Assembly (NCBI GenBank): GCA_016711125.1
Contig: JADJTQ010000005.1
Location: 62,001 to 126,000, forward strand
Origin: Saprospiraceae bacterium
GTDB taxonomy: Bacteria > Bacteroidota > Bacteroidia > Chitinophagales > Saprospiraceae
Reading direction: 5' to 3'
Length of the DNA stretch: 64,000 bases
In this document: one piece after another, positions 19,066 through 27,211 of the stretch
How the letters are laid out: each line of letters starts with the position of its first letter
Numbering within the stretch: position 1 is the first letter of the stretch
Program-made: the position numbers and the translations under genes
Notes under the pieces: generated by a model
What the model was told of the DNA's origin: nothing
The model's input: only the letters and a program-made list of their open reading frames with translations
Databases searched by the model: none

Positions 19066-19509
19066 TCAGGACAGCTGTCTCACAAAATCGGCATGATCCC
19101 ATTCGATGTCCAGGTGCTTTATTTTTTGATTTTCGTCGAGTTTGAAAATAAAAATATGTTCGCTGTCAAAGGAACCTCCTTTAGACTTGATACCAGCAAA
19201 GTCTTTTTCTGGTGTTCCCCGGATGGAAACAATGCACTTGATGGCCTTATTTTCATAGACTATTGAATGTACCGTATTGTCAATATCCGGAAAACTGTCA
19301 ATCAAAGTAGTCCATAATCCGTGACCTAGCTGATCGATTTTACCTTTACCCTCATCTCCCAGCGGTTTAAAACAGATGGTACTTTCGCGATGACAAAGAG
19401 CGATCATTTGAGCGACTTTTTGCTCTTGATAGGCTTTCATGAAGTAGATACAAATGTTTTTCCATAGTTGCAGGTTCCGGGTGGTGGGAGATTGGTTAAG
19501 TGGTTGCAT
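19066..19509 (-). CDS. SnoaL-like / ester cyclase family protein
   Basis: This cytoplasmic NTF2-fold protein of about 147 residues has no signal peptide. Typical SnoaL features are LWKNICIYFMKAYQEQKVAQ, TTLIDSFPDIDNTVHSIVYE and a final FKLDENQKIKHLDIEWD strand. The family includes polyketide cyclases and many small-molecule-binding proteins of unknown role. I chose the ATG at 19507-19509 (MQPLNQSP); an in-frame TTG at 19528-19530 is possible. It shares a duplicated upstream block with the DUF2911 gene, and the AraC regulator gene lies just upstream of it. Confidence 0.8.
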   Translation of the reverse strand: MQPLNQSPTTRNLQLWKNICIYFMKAYQEQKVAQMIALCHRESTICFKPLGDEGKGKIDQLGHGLWTTLIDSFPDIDNTVHSIVYENKAIKCIVSIRGTPEKDFAGIKSKGGSFDSEHIFIFKLDENQKIKHLDIEWDHADFVRQLS

Positions 19510-19531
19510 AACTATTTTTTTTATTGCCAAT

Positions 19532-19595
19532 ATTAATATGCTTAAAGGTCAGCAATGAACTTCTTGAATCATTGTAAATATGCGACATTTTTAAA
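19532..19595. promoter_or_regulatory. duplicated regulatory block upstream of the SnoaL gene (operator copy 3)
   Basis: The block is nearly the same as 18259-18320, with a handful of substitutions over about 63 bp. Its core, CATTGTAAATATGCGACA, lies at 19570-19587. The adjacent AraC-family gene at 19744-20544 is the closest candidate regulator, which is inference from position only. Confidence 0.5.
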
Positions 19596-19743
19596 GCAAT
19601 CAGAAGTTTGGCAGTGGATTGAGATTGCAACGATAGATCTATTTCGCCGACCAAGATTGGTCAGAAATCGGAAACCGAAGAATGCAATTTGCAGAATAGT
19701 CTTCAAGCTGATTGACTTTAATTTATTGTCATGTTTTCCGGAT

Positions 19744-20544
19744 CTACTGAATTGCAAGTTCATTATTGGTGAGTAAGTATTCCGATGGTGATTTGCCTGA
19801 AAATTCTTTAAAATCTTTAATAAAATGACTCTGATCATAGTAGCCCACCTGGTAGAGGACTTCATCCCAATTCACTGATCGTTGACCTGCAATCTGCATA
19901 CAAATGGTACCATAGCGCCGGATTCGCGCATAGTATTTTGGACTTAAACCCACCCGTTTGAGAAAATGCCGCTCAAATTTGCGACGACTCATATAGGCAT
20001 CTTCCAATAGGTCACTGACAGAAACATTGCCATAACGATCTATGATGATATTGGCCGCCCGGTCAACCCCATCCATCACATAGGACTTATTGCGCAGTTT
20101 ATTTAGCAAAATAGCTTCCAGGTATTCAATGCGCCTGGTATCTGTCGGGGCCTCCAAAAGCTTTTCCTCCATATTGACGAACTCGCCCTTCAGTACGTCA
20201 TTTAGATTTTCCCGGGCATTGGTAAATTCAAACATTTGTAAATCGAAAAGATGTGAAAGGCCGGTAGGTTTAAAAACGATTCCAATCTGATCTATTTTCG
20301 ATTGGATTTTTAATGTATAGTTGCTGATGCTTTGTCCGGAAATAAAACACTGGGGCAGATCGAAGATCTTGTCACCTTCCAGAAATACGGAGTGGGGTCT
20401 TTCAAGATTAAATACAATTGCTGTGAAGGCAGTGGGAGGGGTGTCGATCCACAGTGGCTCAATAATGTCTTTACTGCGCCAGACATAGTAACATTCGACC
20501 AGGTTTTTTAGGGGCAGCGATGGTGCGAATTTTATATACTGCAT
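19744..20544 (-). CDS. AraC family regulator with DUF6597-type sensor domain
   Basis: The 266-residue protein has an N-terminal DUF6597-like domain (about 1-140: MQYIKFAPSLPLKNLVECYY, ISGQSISNYTLKI, IGIVFKPTGLSHLF). This is followed by an AraC-type double helix-turn-helix (about 160-262), with SVSDLLEDAYMSRRKFERHF as the first reading helix and EVLYQVGYYDQSHFIKDFKE as the second. It would be a cytoplasmic transcription factor for small-molecule responses. Its nearest downstream gene on the same strand is the SnoaL protein with operator copy 3 between them, so local control is plausible. The signal is unknown. Confidence 0.9.
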   Translation of the reverse strand: MQYIKFAPSLPLKNLVECYYVWRSKDIIEPLWIDTPPTAFTAIVFNLERPHSVFLEGDKIFDLPQCFISGQSISNYTLKIQSKIDQIGIVFKPTGLSHLFDLQMFEFTNARENLNDVLKGEFVNMEEKLLEAPTDTRRIEYLEAILLNKLRNKSYVMDGVDRAANIIIDRYGNVSVSDLLEDAYMSRRKFERHFLKRVGLSPKYYARIRRYGTICMQIAGQRSVNWDEVLYQVGYYDQSHFIKDFKEFSGKSPSEYLLTNNELAIQ

Positions 20545-20783
20545 GCTTAGTGACAGATAATCCTCTTAAAATAGTGAATATATCGCAATGTTGCAAGTGG
20601 TATAATGTCGAAACTCTATGTTTTCGTAGTCTAAAGAGAACAGCCGGAGACTGCTGGACTATTGGCAGCTTCTAAGAGCGAACAATTAAATGATTATTTG
20701 AAAGCTACCTAAAATTGACGAAGGCCCACATTGATGATGATATCTTCCCTTTCATAAATAGACTTGATAAGTCCTGAAGAAGT

Positions 20784-21653
20784 TCATAGAGGCACCCAAT
20801 GCCACACCTTACTACTTTTGTCAATATGCCCTAACCCAGGAAAATCGAAATGAAAACTTTGCACCAACATATTTTCCTTGTAGGCCAACTCCAGCATCTG
20901 AATTCTTGATTTTTTTGCTAATTGATGATCAGGATCGTAGGTGGTTTGCCAATCGAGGTGCTCAATATGCAGTGGATGGAGCCATATGTCTGAAATGAAT
21001 AATAGTTTCTCACCTTGAGATTCGATTCGGACCGCTACCTGGCCTTCTGTATGTCCGGGCACTTTGAGCAGTGTAATACCTGGAATTACCTCGTCTTCCG
21101 GACTAGTCAAAAGATACATGTGTACATCCTTCAGCGGATGGATATTCTGAACGATAAAGTATTTGAAGAGCTCGGGCACATAATCAGCTTTACTTGTTGT
21201 CCAGAATTTATATTCATCCTGGTGTATCATATGCTTTGCATTATGAAAGAATGGTTGCGCATTTTCGTCGCAAACTCCCCCAATATGGTCAGGATGACAA
21301 TGGGTAATGATAAGATGAGAGATTTTGTCGGGAGTCAAACTAAGTGCTTGCAAATGTTCGATCGTACGACCTTTAAACTGTATGGAATTTCCCTGAAATT
21401 CCATGGGTTGAGTCATATAACCTATGCCAGTGTCGATCAAGATCTTTTGATCCCCTAACTCGATCAACATACTTACAAAGGGTGAAGGGATTTTTTCGGG
21501 TGTTTGATTGTATTGTTCAAGCGCGGACGAGACTTCGGATGGATCGACATTCGAAAAATAATGCTCTCCCTGATATGTGAACATCATGTCCCTTATAATG
21601 GTGCATTTGAAGGCACCAAGGGTAAACTGATGGGTTTCATGATAATGCAGCAA
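20784..21653 (-). CDS. metallo-beta-lactamase fold hydrolase
   Basis: The 289-residue protein carries the MBL metal motif THCHPDH, with His118, His120, Asp122 and His123. It also has the later ligands in VPGHTEGQ and FISDIWLH and a final His in QSFHFDFPGLGH. It lacks a signal peptide, so it is probably cytoplasmic. The layout (LIDTGIGYMTQPMEF, then IIxHCHPDHIGGV) is like quorum-quenching lactonases and other small MBL hydrolases, but the substrate cannot be assigned. It is transcribed towards the AraC gene, with a gap of 239 bp that contains no recognised element. Confidence 0.9.
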   Translation of the reverse strand: MLHYHETHQFTLGAFKCTIIRDMMFTYQGEHYFSNVDPSEVSSALEQYNQTPEKIPSPFVSMLIELGDQKILIDTGIGYMTQPMEFQGNSIQFKGRTIEHLQALSLTPDKISHLIITHCHPDHIGGVCDENAQPFFHNAKHMIHQDEYKFWTTSKADYVPELFKYFIVQNIHPLKDVHMYLLTSPEDEVIPGITLLKVPGHTEGQVAVRIESQGEKLLFISDIWLHPLHIEHLDWQTTYDPDHQLAKKSRIQMLELAYKENMLVQSFHFDFPGLGHIDKSSKVWHWVPL

Positions 21654-21845
21654 TTTGATTTGTTTTTAAGCTTAGTTCGAGGTGTAGGTGCTGATTATTG
21701 CGAATTGGTTTTTTTAATTGGATAACTGACCTCTTTGACATGATTTGAAGAATTATTTTGGGGATGCCAATTACTATCTGATTGAATGCTTGTTCCCCAG
21801 ATTTACATCTTGGTCGAAAATATCCATTATTTAATTTTTAATGAC

Positions 21846-22025
21846 TTAATTGCAGGTGACCGCATCACCGGCTATATTGACTATTTGTTTCGATCTACTT
21901 CTTTTTAAAGATTCCGATGACCGTAGTACCTTATTCTTGAAATTCTTCAAATGATTGCTGAGGGCTGTGGTTCCAAGATCTTGCAACAATTGGTCAAACC
22001 ACTTCAACTTTTTAGGCGATGCCAT
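21846..22025 (-). CDS. possible 59-residue basic protein
   Basis: A short frame begins MASPKKLKWFDQLLQDLG at 22025 and stops at 21846. It is helical and Lys/Arg-rich in the middle (KNFKNKVLRSSESLKRSRSK). No family is recognised. It lies alone in a stretch from 21654 to 22230 that is otherwise without genes, next to a partial trace of the CGCGGAT-type intergenic repeat near 22035-22070. Confidence 0.3.
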   Translation of the reverse strand: MASPKKLKWFDQLLQDLGTTALSNHLKNFKNKVLRSSESLKRSRSKQIVNIAGDAVTCN

Positions 22026-22233
22026 GTGGTTTTAGGTCTGTACAAATCTGTGTTTATCTGTGGTGAAAATATCTTTTATGTCGATTTAATTGTAATCGCT
22101 GTCCTAACTATATGGTCGTTTTAGAAATATTTTTCATGATAGTTGATTTTTTGAATTTAGTATTGATTTTTATTAAGTGGTGAATGTTATTTTAAAATAT
22201 GGTGATGGCCAAACCGATGCATACATGGTGTCA

Positions 22234-22485
22234 CTACCCGATATCGCCCGATATACAGCCACAGACCACGACATCTTGGCCTTGGCAGGCTCGGGCCAAG
22301 CTTTTTTGATCTTCTATGTCTCCTTCGACAAGAGTTACTCCTTGAGCCTTAAGGGTGTTTATTTTGCCAGGATCAGATAAAGACGATGTTCGAATTAAGG
22401 CAGATACCCGGTGACCTTGGGTTACAAGCTCTTTGATTAGATGTGGGCCGAGGTTTCCGGTAGCTCCAGCAAGTAATTTGTGACA
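22234..22485 (-). pseudogene. N-terminal scrap of an NmrA-like NAD(P)-binding protein
   Basis: The minus strand reads KLLAGATGNLGPHLIKELVT, then GHRVSALIRTSSLSDPGKI and LVEGDIEDQKSLARACQGQD, followed by a stop at 22234-22236. This is the Rossmann start of NmrA/isoflavone-reductase-like proteins (GATGxLG with the downstream Arg and Asp). Only the first 80 or so residues remain and the start is not in frame. Confidence 0.6.
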
Positions 22486-22688
22486 TGTATGAGACCAAAG
22501 TGACTAAATGGTCTTTAGTAAATAACTATACCATGATATATAACAATGGTTTTATGGAGTTTTGGAGAACCGGACTAGGTCTGCTGGGAGCGATGTCTAT
22601 TAAGAATAATAAAATCATAGATCACTGGCTCATTGCCGATCAAATGATTTTAATGGAACAATTGGGTGTCGTTGGATCGGAAACCTAG
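22485..22688 (+). pseudogene. C-terminal scrap of a SnoaL-like protein
   Basis: The frame ends with SIKNNKIIDHWLIADQMILM and EQLGVVG, the standard last strand and helix of SnoaL-like ester cyclase proteins (xxGKIxEHWxxxDxxxLxxQLG). Upstream coding for the rest of the fold is missing. It is placed head to head with the NmrA scrap, so the junction near 22485 looks like a recombination or deletion point. Confidence 0.5.
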
Positions 22689-22807
22689 AGCATCGGAGTG
22701 ATTGATGCATTAATGATTTCCGTAAGTTTGTCTGGATCAACGGAGATTGTATTAAAGAGAGACCCGAAGTATTATCAGCAGTGGATATTTATCCGGAAAT
22801 AAAGCCG

Positions 22808-23023
22808 TTAGGCATCTCCGACTACACTAACCGGTATTTTTTTTACCGATTTTCCACTTAAATTTTCCCAGGTATCTATCAGATCATTCTGATTTATTTT
22901 ATTAGCACGGATGCCTACCTCTCGATTTAAAGTGGAAGAATCATTGATGATAGCATAATGAATAAGAGTAAATGGCTCTTGATTGCGATAACGGCCTGGT
23001 CTGAGGCAAGTATTGATTGCCAT
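22808..23023 (-). pseudogene. second NmrA-like scrap (C-terminal half)
   Basis: The 71-residue frame contains IRANKINQNDLIDTWENLSG and KSVKKIPVS. This matches the late region of NmrA-like reductases, where a substrate-loop helix is followed by a Gly-Lys segment. It lies upstream, in the minus direction, of the N-terminal scrap at 22234-22485. The order is therefore reversed relative to a single gene and implies two separate remnants or a rearrangement. Confidence 0.4.
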
Positions 23024-23183
23024 TAGCTTTTATTCAGAAGGATAATCATCATGTGAGAGTAGTCGGGATGAAGATCGATGGGTGAACTCGCCAGTGATTT
23101 ATTTTAGTGAGATTTTATACTTCGTATAGTGTGATGAACCAGAAAAGAAACAAAGAGCAAAAGTTCAACCTGTAAGATCATCG

Positions 23184-24383
23184 TCAGCTTGGTCTACCTG
23201 CACTGATAATTAACTGCAAAAGTGGGTTCTTTAGCGCATCATTGGTTGACCTACTGCTGCCTACGATGAAGTCTCTGAAATTTTCCTGGTGAATGACATG
23301 CGTATTAGCTTGATAGTGTTTAATAAACGATTTGGGAAATTTTTTCTTCCGGTTAGCATTGTAGGTGATTTCATAAGCATGTAGATTTTGGCCATCCATT
23401 TGGATCAGATCGATCTCCTGCTGTGCTGTCGTACGCCAAAAATAAAAGCGGGACAATGATCGGGTGTTATTTGCTTTTTTGATCATTTCAGCAATAATAA
23501 AATTTTCCCAAAGTGCTCCTTTATCTTGGCGAACTGAAAGGTGATTGAAATCATAAATTAGCATGTTTCGAATTCCGGTGTCATAGAAGTAGATTTTTTT
23601 TCCTTTTTTAATTTCATTGCGCTGATTTTTGGAAAAAGAGTTTAAGCGGAACACGACAAATGCTTTTTCGAGCAACGCGATATATTCATTGACCGTATTT
23701 TTATCAACGCCTAAATGACCAGCTAATTCCTGGTAAGATACTTCTGAACCAATTTGATAAGCTAGTAATTGTACTAAATTTGCAAGTAATTCTGGTTTTC
23801 TGATGCCTGTCAGAGCTAAAATATCCTTATAGAGATAACTGGAGGTCAGTTCTTGCAGAATCTCGACTTCATCACCTGGGTGGTTGATTACTTCTGGATA
23901 CCATCCGTATATTATCCTTCGATCAAGTTGTTCTAACGCCTGAAGATAACCAGTGTGTGATTCAAATTCTCCATAGGAGATGGGCAATAATTCATATTCC
24001 CATTTTCGACCGGTTAGGGGTTCTTTTATAGTGTCGTTGAGATCAAGCGCTGAAGATCCCGTAATAAATAATTGAATGTCTGGAAGATGGTCAACGATGA
24101 GTTTGGCCGTGATTCCGAGACCATTGATACGCTGACCTTCATCAATGAAAATGGTCTTGGAAGAACCTGCCATTAGCTTAATTTGCTCCAGGCTGACCTG
24201 GTAAAGTAGGTTTTGATGAAGGGGATTGTCACCGTTGAGAAATAAGATCTCTCCTGGAGACTTGGCAGATAGCAAATCGTTGATCATGGTGGTTTTGCCA
24301 GCCCTTCTTGCTCCGATGACCACAATAGCCCGGTTCTTGTTTATCCTATCTTTGATATGCTCTTTGACAAACCTTTCAATCAT
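23184..24383 (-). CDS. AAA_14/DUF4143 ATP-binding protein
   Basis: The 399-residue protein has a P-loop at residues 24-32 (GARRAGKTT), a Walker B-like IFIDEGQ, and an arginine/sensor region ITGSSALDLND in the AAA_14 domain (about 18-140). It then has a winged-helix segment (YQELAGHLGVDKNTVNEYIA) and a C-terminal DUF4143 PD-(D/E)XK-like fold with WRTTAQQEIDLIQMDG. Such orphan ATPases are widespread and poorly understood; links to mobile DNA or stress have been suggested. No partner gene is adjacent. An unusual phased array of short direct repeats lies directly upstream and may control it. Confidence 0.92.
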   Translation of the reverse strand: MIERFVKEHIKDRINKNRAIVVIGARRAGKTTMINDLLSAKSPGEILFLNGDNPLHQNLLYQVSLEQIKLMAGSSKTIFIDEGQRINGLGITAKLIVDHLPDIQLFITGSSALDLNDTIKEPLTGRKWEYELLPISYGEFESHTGYLQALEQLDRRIIYGWYPEVINHPGDEVEILQELTSSYLYKDILALTGIRKPELLANLVQLLAYQIGSEVSYQELAGHLGVDKNTVNEYIALLEKAFVVFRLNSFSKNQRNEIKKGKKIYFYDTGIRNMLIYDFNHLSVRQDKGALWENFIIAEMIKKANNTRSLSRFYFWRTTAQQEIDLIQMDGQNLHAYEITYNANRKKKFPKSFIKHYQANTHVIHQENFRDFIVGSSRSTNDALKNPLLQLIISAGRPS

Positions 24384-24393
24384 GACATAAAAA

Positions 24394-24537
24394 CATCATT
24401 GTATTCACCAAATATAGGTATATTCTGTGATTGTATTCACCAAACAATAAAATAATATGTGATTATATTCACCGAATATCAGATTATCCTGAGGTAGGAT
24501 TCATCAAATAATAGGTTTTGTGCTGGATTTTATCAAT
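24394..24537. repeat. 32-bp phased direct repeats upstream of the AAA_14 gene
   Basis: The core TATTCACCAAA begins at 24402 and 24434, recurs as TATTCACCGAA at 24466 and as GATTCATCAAA at 24498, each exactly 32 bp apart. A weaker fifth copy, GATTTTATCAAT, begins near 24526. On the coding strand the unit reads TTTGGTGAATACAAT. The first copy is only about 20 bp from the ATG. A helical-turn spacing of about three turns is what cooperative protein binding would require. Confidence 0.75.
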
Positions 24538-24685
24538 AATATAGATTGAAGGACCTCCGTCAGCGGCTCCTTGGTCAAAGCAAAGTTGATACTGTCTCCG
24601 CTTAATATCAGTTACGCGCCTCTAATTATTGTGCCTTTTGCCCGATGCCATTTCCTTTAATTATATTTACTGATGTTGTCTAAAA

Positions 24686-25918
24686 ATGCATTTGGTCATG
24701 GTAGATTCGATTAAATCCCCGGTCTGGGTCATTGGCACCTGCGATACCAAATGGGACGAGATCCATTTCGTCCGGCAGATATTGATACAGAGCGGACTAG
24801 ATGCCTTCATTGTGGATGTATCGACGACCAAACATGGACACCTGGTCAACATTTCGGCGCAGGAGATTGCCGATCAGCATCTATCAAGGAAAGATTTTCT
24901 GCAAACAAATGAGGGTAGGGGAGACGCAGTCGCCTGCATGTCGGAAGCGTTGTCTATTTATATGTCAAAGCATATTCCTGCAGGCATTATTGGATTGGGA
25001 GGTTCCGGAGGTACAGCACTAATTTGTGCTGGGTTGAGGGCTCTACCCGTCGGTGTGCCAAAGATTATGGTTTCTACTGTGGCTTCAGGACAAGTGGAAC
25101 CTTATGTCGGCACCAGCGATATTATGATGCTCTACTCCATAACCGACATTGCCGGGATTAATCAGATCTCTCATACTATCCTGAGTAATGCAGCGAATGC
25201 TCTGATCGGTATGGTTAATCAGACTACTGCCGGTTTTGTCTCAGCAAAGCCCCTTCTGGGTATGACGATGTTTGGCGTCACCACCAAAGGAGTGACCCAA
25301 ATCATGGAAGCATTAAAAGATGATTTTGAAATATTGATTTTTCATGCCACCGGAACCGGTGGGAGGTCGATGGAAAAATTGATTGATTCTTCATTAATTG
25401 ATTCCGTAATTGATATGACCATCACCGAAATATGTGATCTCCATATGGGAGGTATAATGAGTGCCGGAGAAGAGCGGATGGATGCTATATTGCGCAAGAA
25501 AGTCCCTTATGTATTGTCATTGGGTGCCTTGGATATGGTGAATTTCGGAGGTTTTGATACGGTCCCGGAAAAATATCAATCCCGGATACTCTACAAACAT
25601 AATCCACAGGTCACGTTGATGCGCACCACTCCGGGGGAAAATAAAATAATGGCAAAATGGATCTCCAGTAAATTAAATAGGAGTGAGGCCCCAGTCAGAT
25701 TATTGATTCCTGAAAAAGGAGTGTCGGCTTTATCGATCGAAGGACAACCATTTTTTGACCCAGAAGCAGATAACGTGTTATTTGAGACTTTAAAAAGCGA
25801 GATTCACCAAACCAAAGATCGCCAGATTATTTCACTACCTTATTCAATTAATGATATCGAATTTACTGATGCGGTGGTGAAGGCTTTTCGGACTTTGAAT
25901 TCCTCCACCGAGTCATGA
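24686..25918 (+). CDS. Tm-1-like ATP-binding (UPF0261) protein, copy A
   Basis: The 410-residue cytoplasmic protein matches the N-terminal domain of tomato Tm-1 and bacterial UPF0261 proteins. It has WVIGTCDTKWDEIHFVRQIL at the start, the glycine loop GIIGLGGSGGTALI near residue 100, PKIMVSTVASGQVEPYVGTS, and FHATGTGGRSMEKLIDS. An internal ATG at 24698 is an alternative start. The TIM-barrel companion follows 44 bp downstream, in the same order as the domains of plant Tm-1. Tm-1 is known for binding a viral replicase, but the bacterial function is unknown. A second, diverged copy is at 48851-50089. Confidence 0.9.
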   Translation: MHLVMVDSIKSPVWVIGTCDTKWDEIHFVRQILIQSGLDAFIVDVSTTKHGHLVNISAQEIADQHLSRKDFLQTNEGRGDAVACMSEALSIYMSKHIPAGIIGLGGSGGTALICAGLRALPVGVPKIMVSTVASGQVEPYVGTSDIMMLYSITDIAGINQISHTILSNAANALIGMVNQTTAGFVSAKPLLGMTMFGVTTKGVTQIMEALKDDFEILIFHATGTGGRSMEKLIDSSLIDSVIDMTITEICDLHMGGIMSAGEERMDAILRKKVPYVLSLGALDMVNFGGFDTVPEKYQSRILYKHNPQVTLMRTTPGENKIMAKWISSKLNRSEAPVRLLIPEKGVSALSIEGQPFFDPEADNVLFETLKSEIHQTKDRQIISLPYSINDIEFTDAVVKAFRTLNSSTES

Positions 25919-25962
25919 TACGATCCAAGAGGTCATGACCCAGTGGAGTAAAATAATATCAC

Positions 25963-26783
25963 ATGACAAGAGAAGAAATTCTGACCAAACTCAAAAAGAA
26001 AATTGCCGCAGGTATCCCGATTATTGGTGGGGGAGCCGGTACGGGTCTTTCTGCCAAGTGTGAAGAAGCAGGAGGTATCGATCTGATTGTCATTTACAAT
26101 TCGGGCAGGTATCGAATGGCAGGAGGGGCTCACTAGCCGGGATATTGGCCTATGGCAACGCGAATGATATTGTGGTTGAGATGGGAAGGGAGGTGCTTCC
26201 GGTAGTAAAGCATACTCCGGTATTGGCCGGTGTCAATGCTACTGATCCCTTTATTCAGCATGAAATATTTCTGAAGAAATTAAAAGAGCAAGGGTTTGCC
26301 GGGGTACAGAATTTTCCGACTGTCGGTCTTATTGACGGAGTATTCCGGGAAAATTTGGAAGAAACTGGTATGAGCTATCAACTGGAAGTTGAATTGATTG
26401 AACGGGCCAGGCAGCTTGATCTGCTTACTACACCCTATGTATTTAATGTTGAAGAAGCAGCGATGATGACAAAGGCTGGAGCAGATATCATCGTCTGCCA
26501 CATGGGTTTGACGACTTCCGGGAGTATTGGAGCACAAACCGCCAAATCTCTGGAAGATTCCGTTCAGCTGATCAACAAGATGGTGGAAGAAATTAAGTCA
26601 ATTAGAGGGGAGACAATCGTATTGTGTCACGGTGGGCCTATCGCAATGCCGGGAGATGCAGCTTATGTGCTGAAACGATGTCCGGATGTAGCGGGATTTT
26701 ATGGAGCCAGCAGCATGGAACGATTGCCCACTGAAATAGCTATTCGTCAGCAAGTCGAGGCTTTTTGCAATATTAGAGTTTAA
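25963..26783 (+). CDS. TIM-barrel PEP-hydrolase-like protein, copy A (frameshifted)
   Basis: The gene starts [19 protein letters not shown] and reads [17 protein letters not shown] and NSGRYRMAG before hitting a TAG near 26134. Adding one G to the GGGG run near 26125 restores [16 protein letters not shown] and the rest, about 273 residues. The domain equals the C-terminal TIM-barrel part of Tm-1, classed as phosphoenolpyruvate hydrolase-like. Conserved features include [27 protein letters not shown] and [11 protein letters not shown]. It follows Tm-1 copy A and precedes a cupin gene by 11 bp, so the three probably form one transcript. The frameshift sits at a homopolymer and may be an assembly error. 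Confidence 0.8.
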
Positions 26784-26794
26784 AAGAGAAAAAT

Positions 26795-27190
26795 ATGTTT
26801 TTGATAGGCAAAGATTTGGATCGTGATCATCTGGATTGGGGATCCATATCGACCGTTAGTGGGCCACTTGTCAACCAAGCGAAAGACATCGTCACCCTTC
26901 ATGTAAATCTCAAACCAGGAAAAGGACATAACTTTCATCGACATCCACAGCAAGAAGAAGTGATTTATGTGCTCAAAGGCCGTATTGAGCAATGGGTCGA
27001 TCAGGAAATGAAAATCCTTGAAGCGGGTGATGCGGCTTTTATGGGAGCCGGCGTGGTGCATGCATCTTTTAATATAGGCAAAAATGATGCCCAAGTACTG
27101 GCTATTCTCGGGCCGGCGGTCGGTGATAATGGCTACGAAGTCGAAGAAGTAGCTACCCTTTCTCCCTGGAATGAATTACGATCTCGTTAA
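26795..27190 (+). CDS. small single-domain cupin
   Basis: The 131-residue protein is one cupin barrel. Motif 1 is GKGHNFHRHPQQEEVIYVLKG, split here as FHRHPQQEE with two His and a Glu as metal ligands. Motif 2 is AGDAAFMGAGVVHASFN with the last His. Such cupins isomerise, oxidise or epimerise small molecules, or act as binding proteins. No signal peptide is present. It starts 11 bp after the TIM-barrel gene and is followed 21 bp later by the large dehydrogenase-cytochrome gene, suggesting a four-gene operon. The substrate is unknown. Confidence 0.85.
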   Translation: MFLIGKDLDRDHLDWGSISTVSGPLVNQAKDIVTLHVNLKPGKGHNFHRHPQQEEVIYVLKGRIEQWVDQEMKILEAGDAAFMGAGVVHASFNIGKNDAQVLAILGPAVGDNGYEVEEVATLSPWNELRSR

Positions 27191-27211
27191 ATATTTAAAT
27201 GATTTTAATCA

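Noticed and set aside
23184..24383. AAA_14/DUF4143 gene as an antiphage defence gene
   Set aside because: P-loop ATPases occur in defence systems, but there is no partner nuclease or defence neighbour here to support it.
24394..24537. Phased repeats as a CRISPR array
   Set aside because: Repeats are about 11-16 bp with short non-unique spacers and decay along the array; no cas genes are near.
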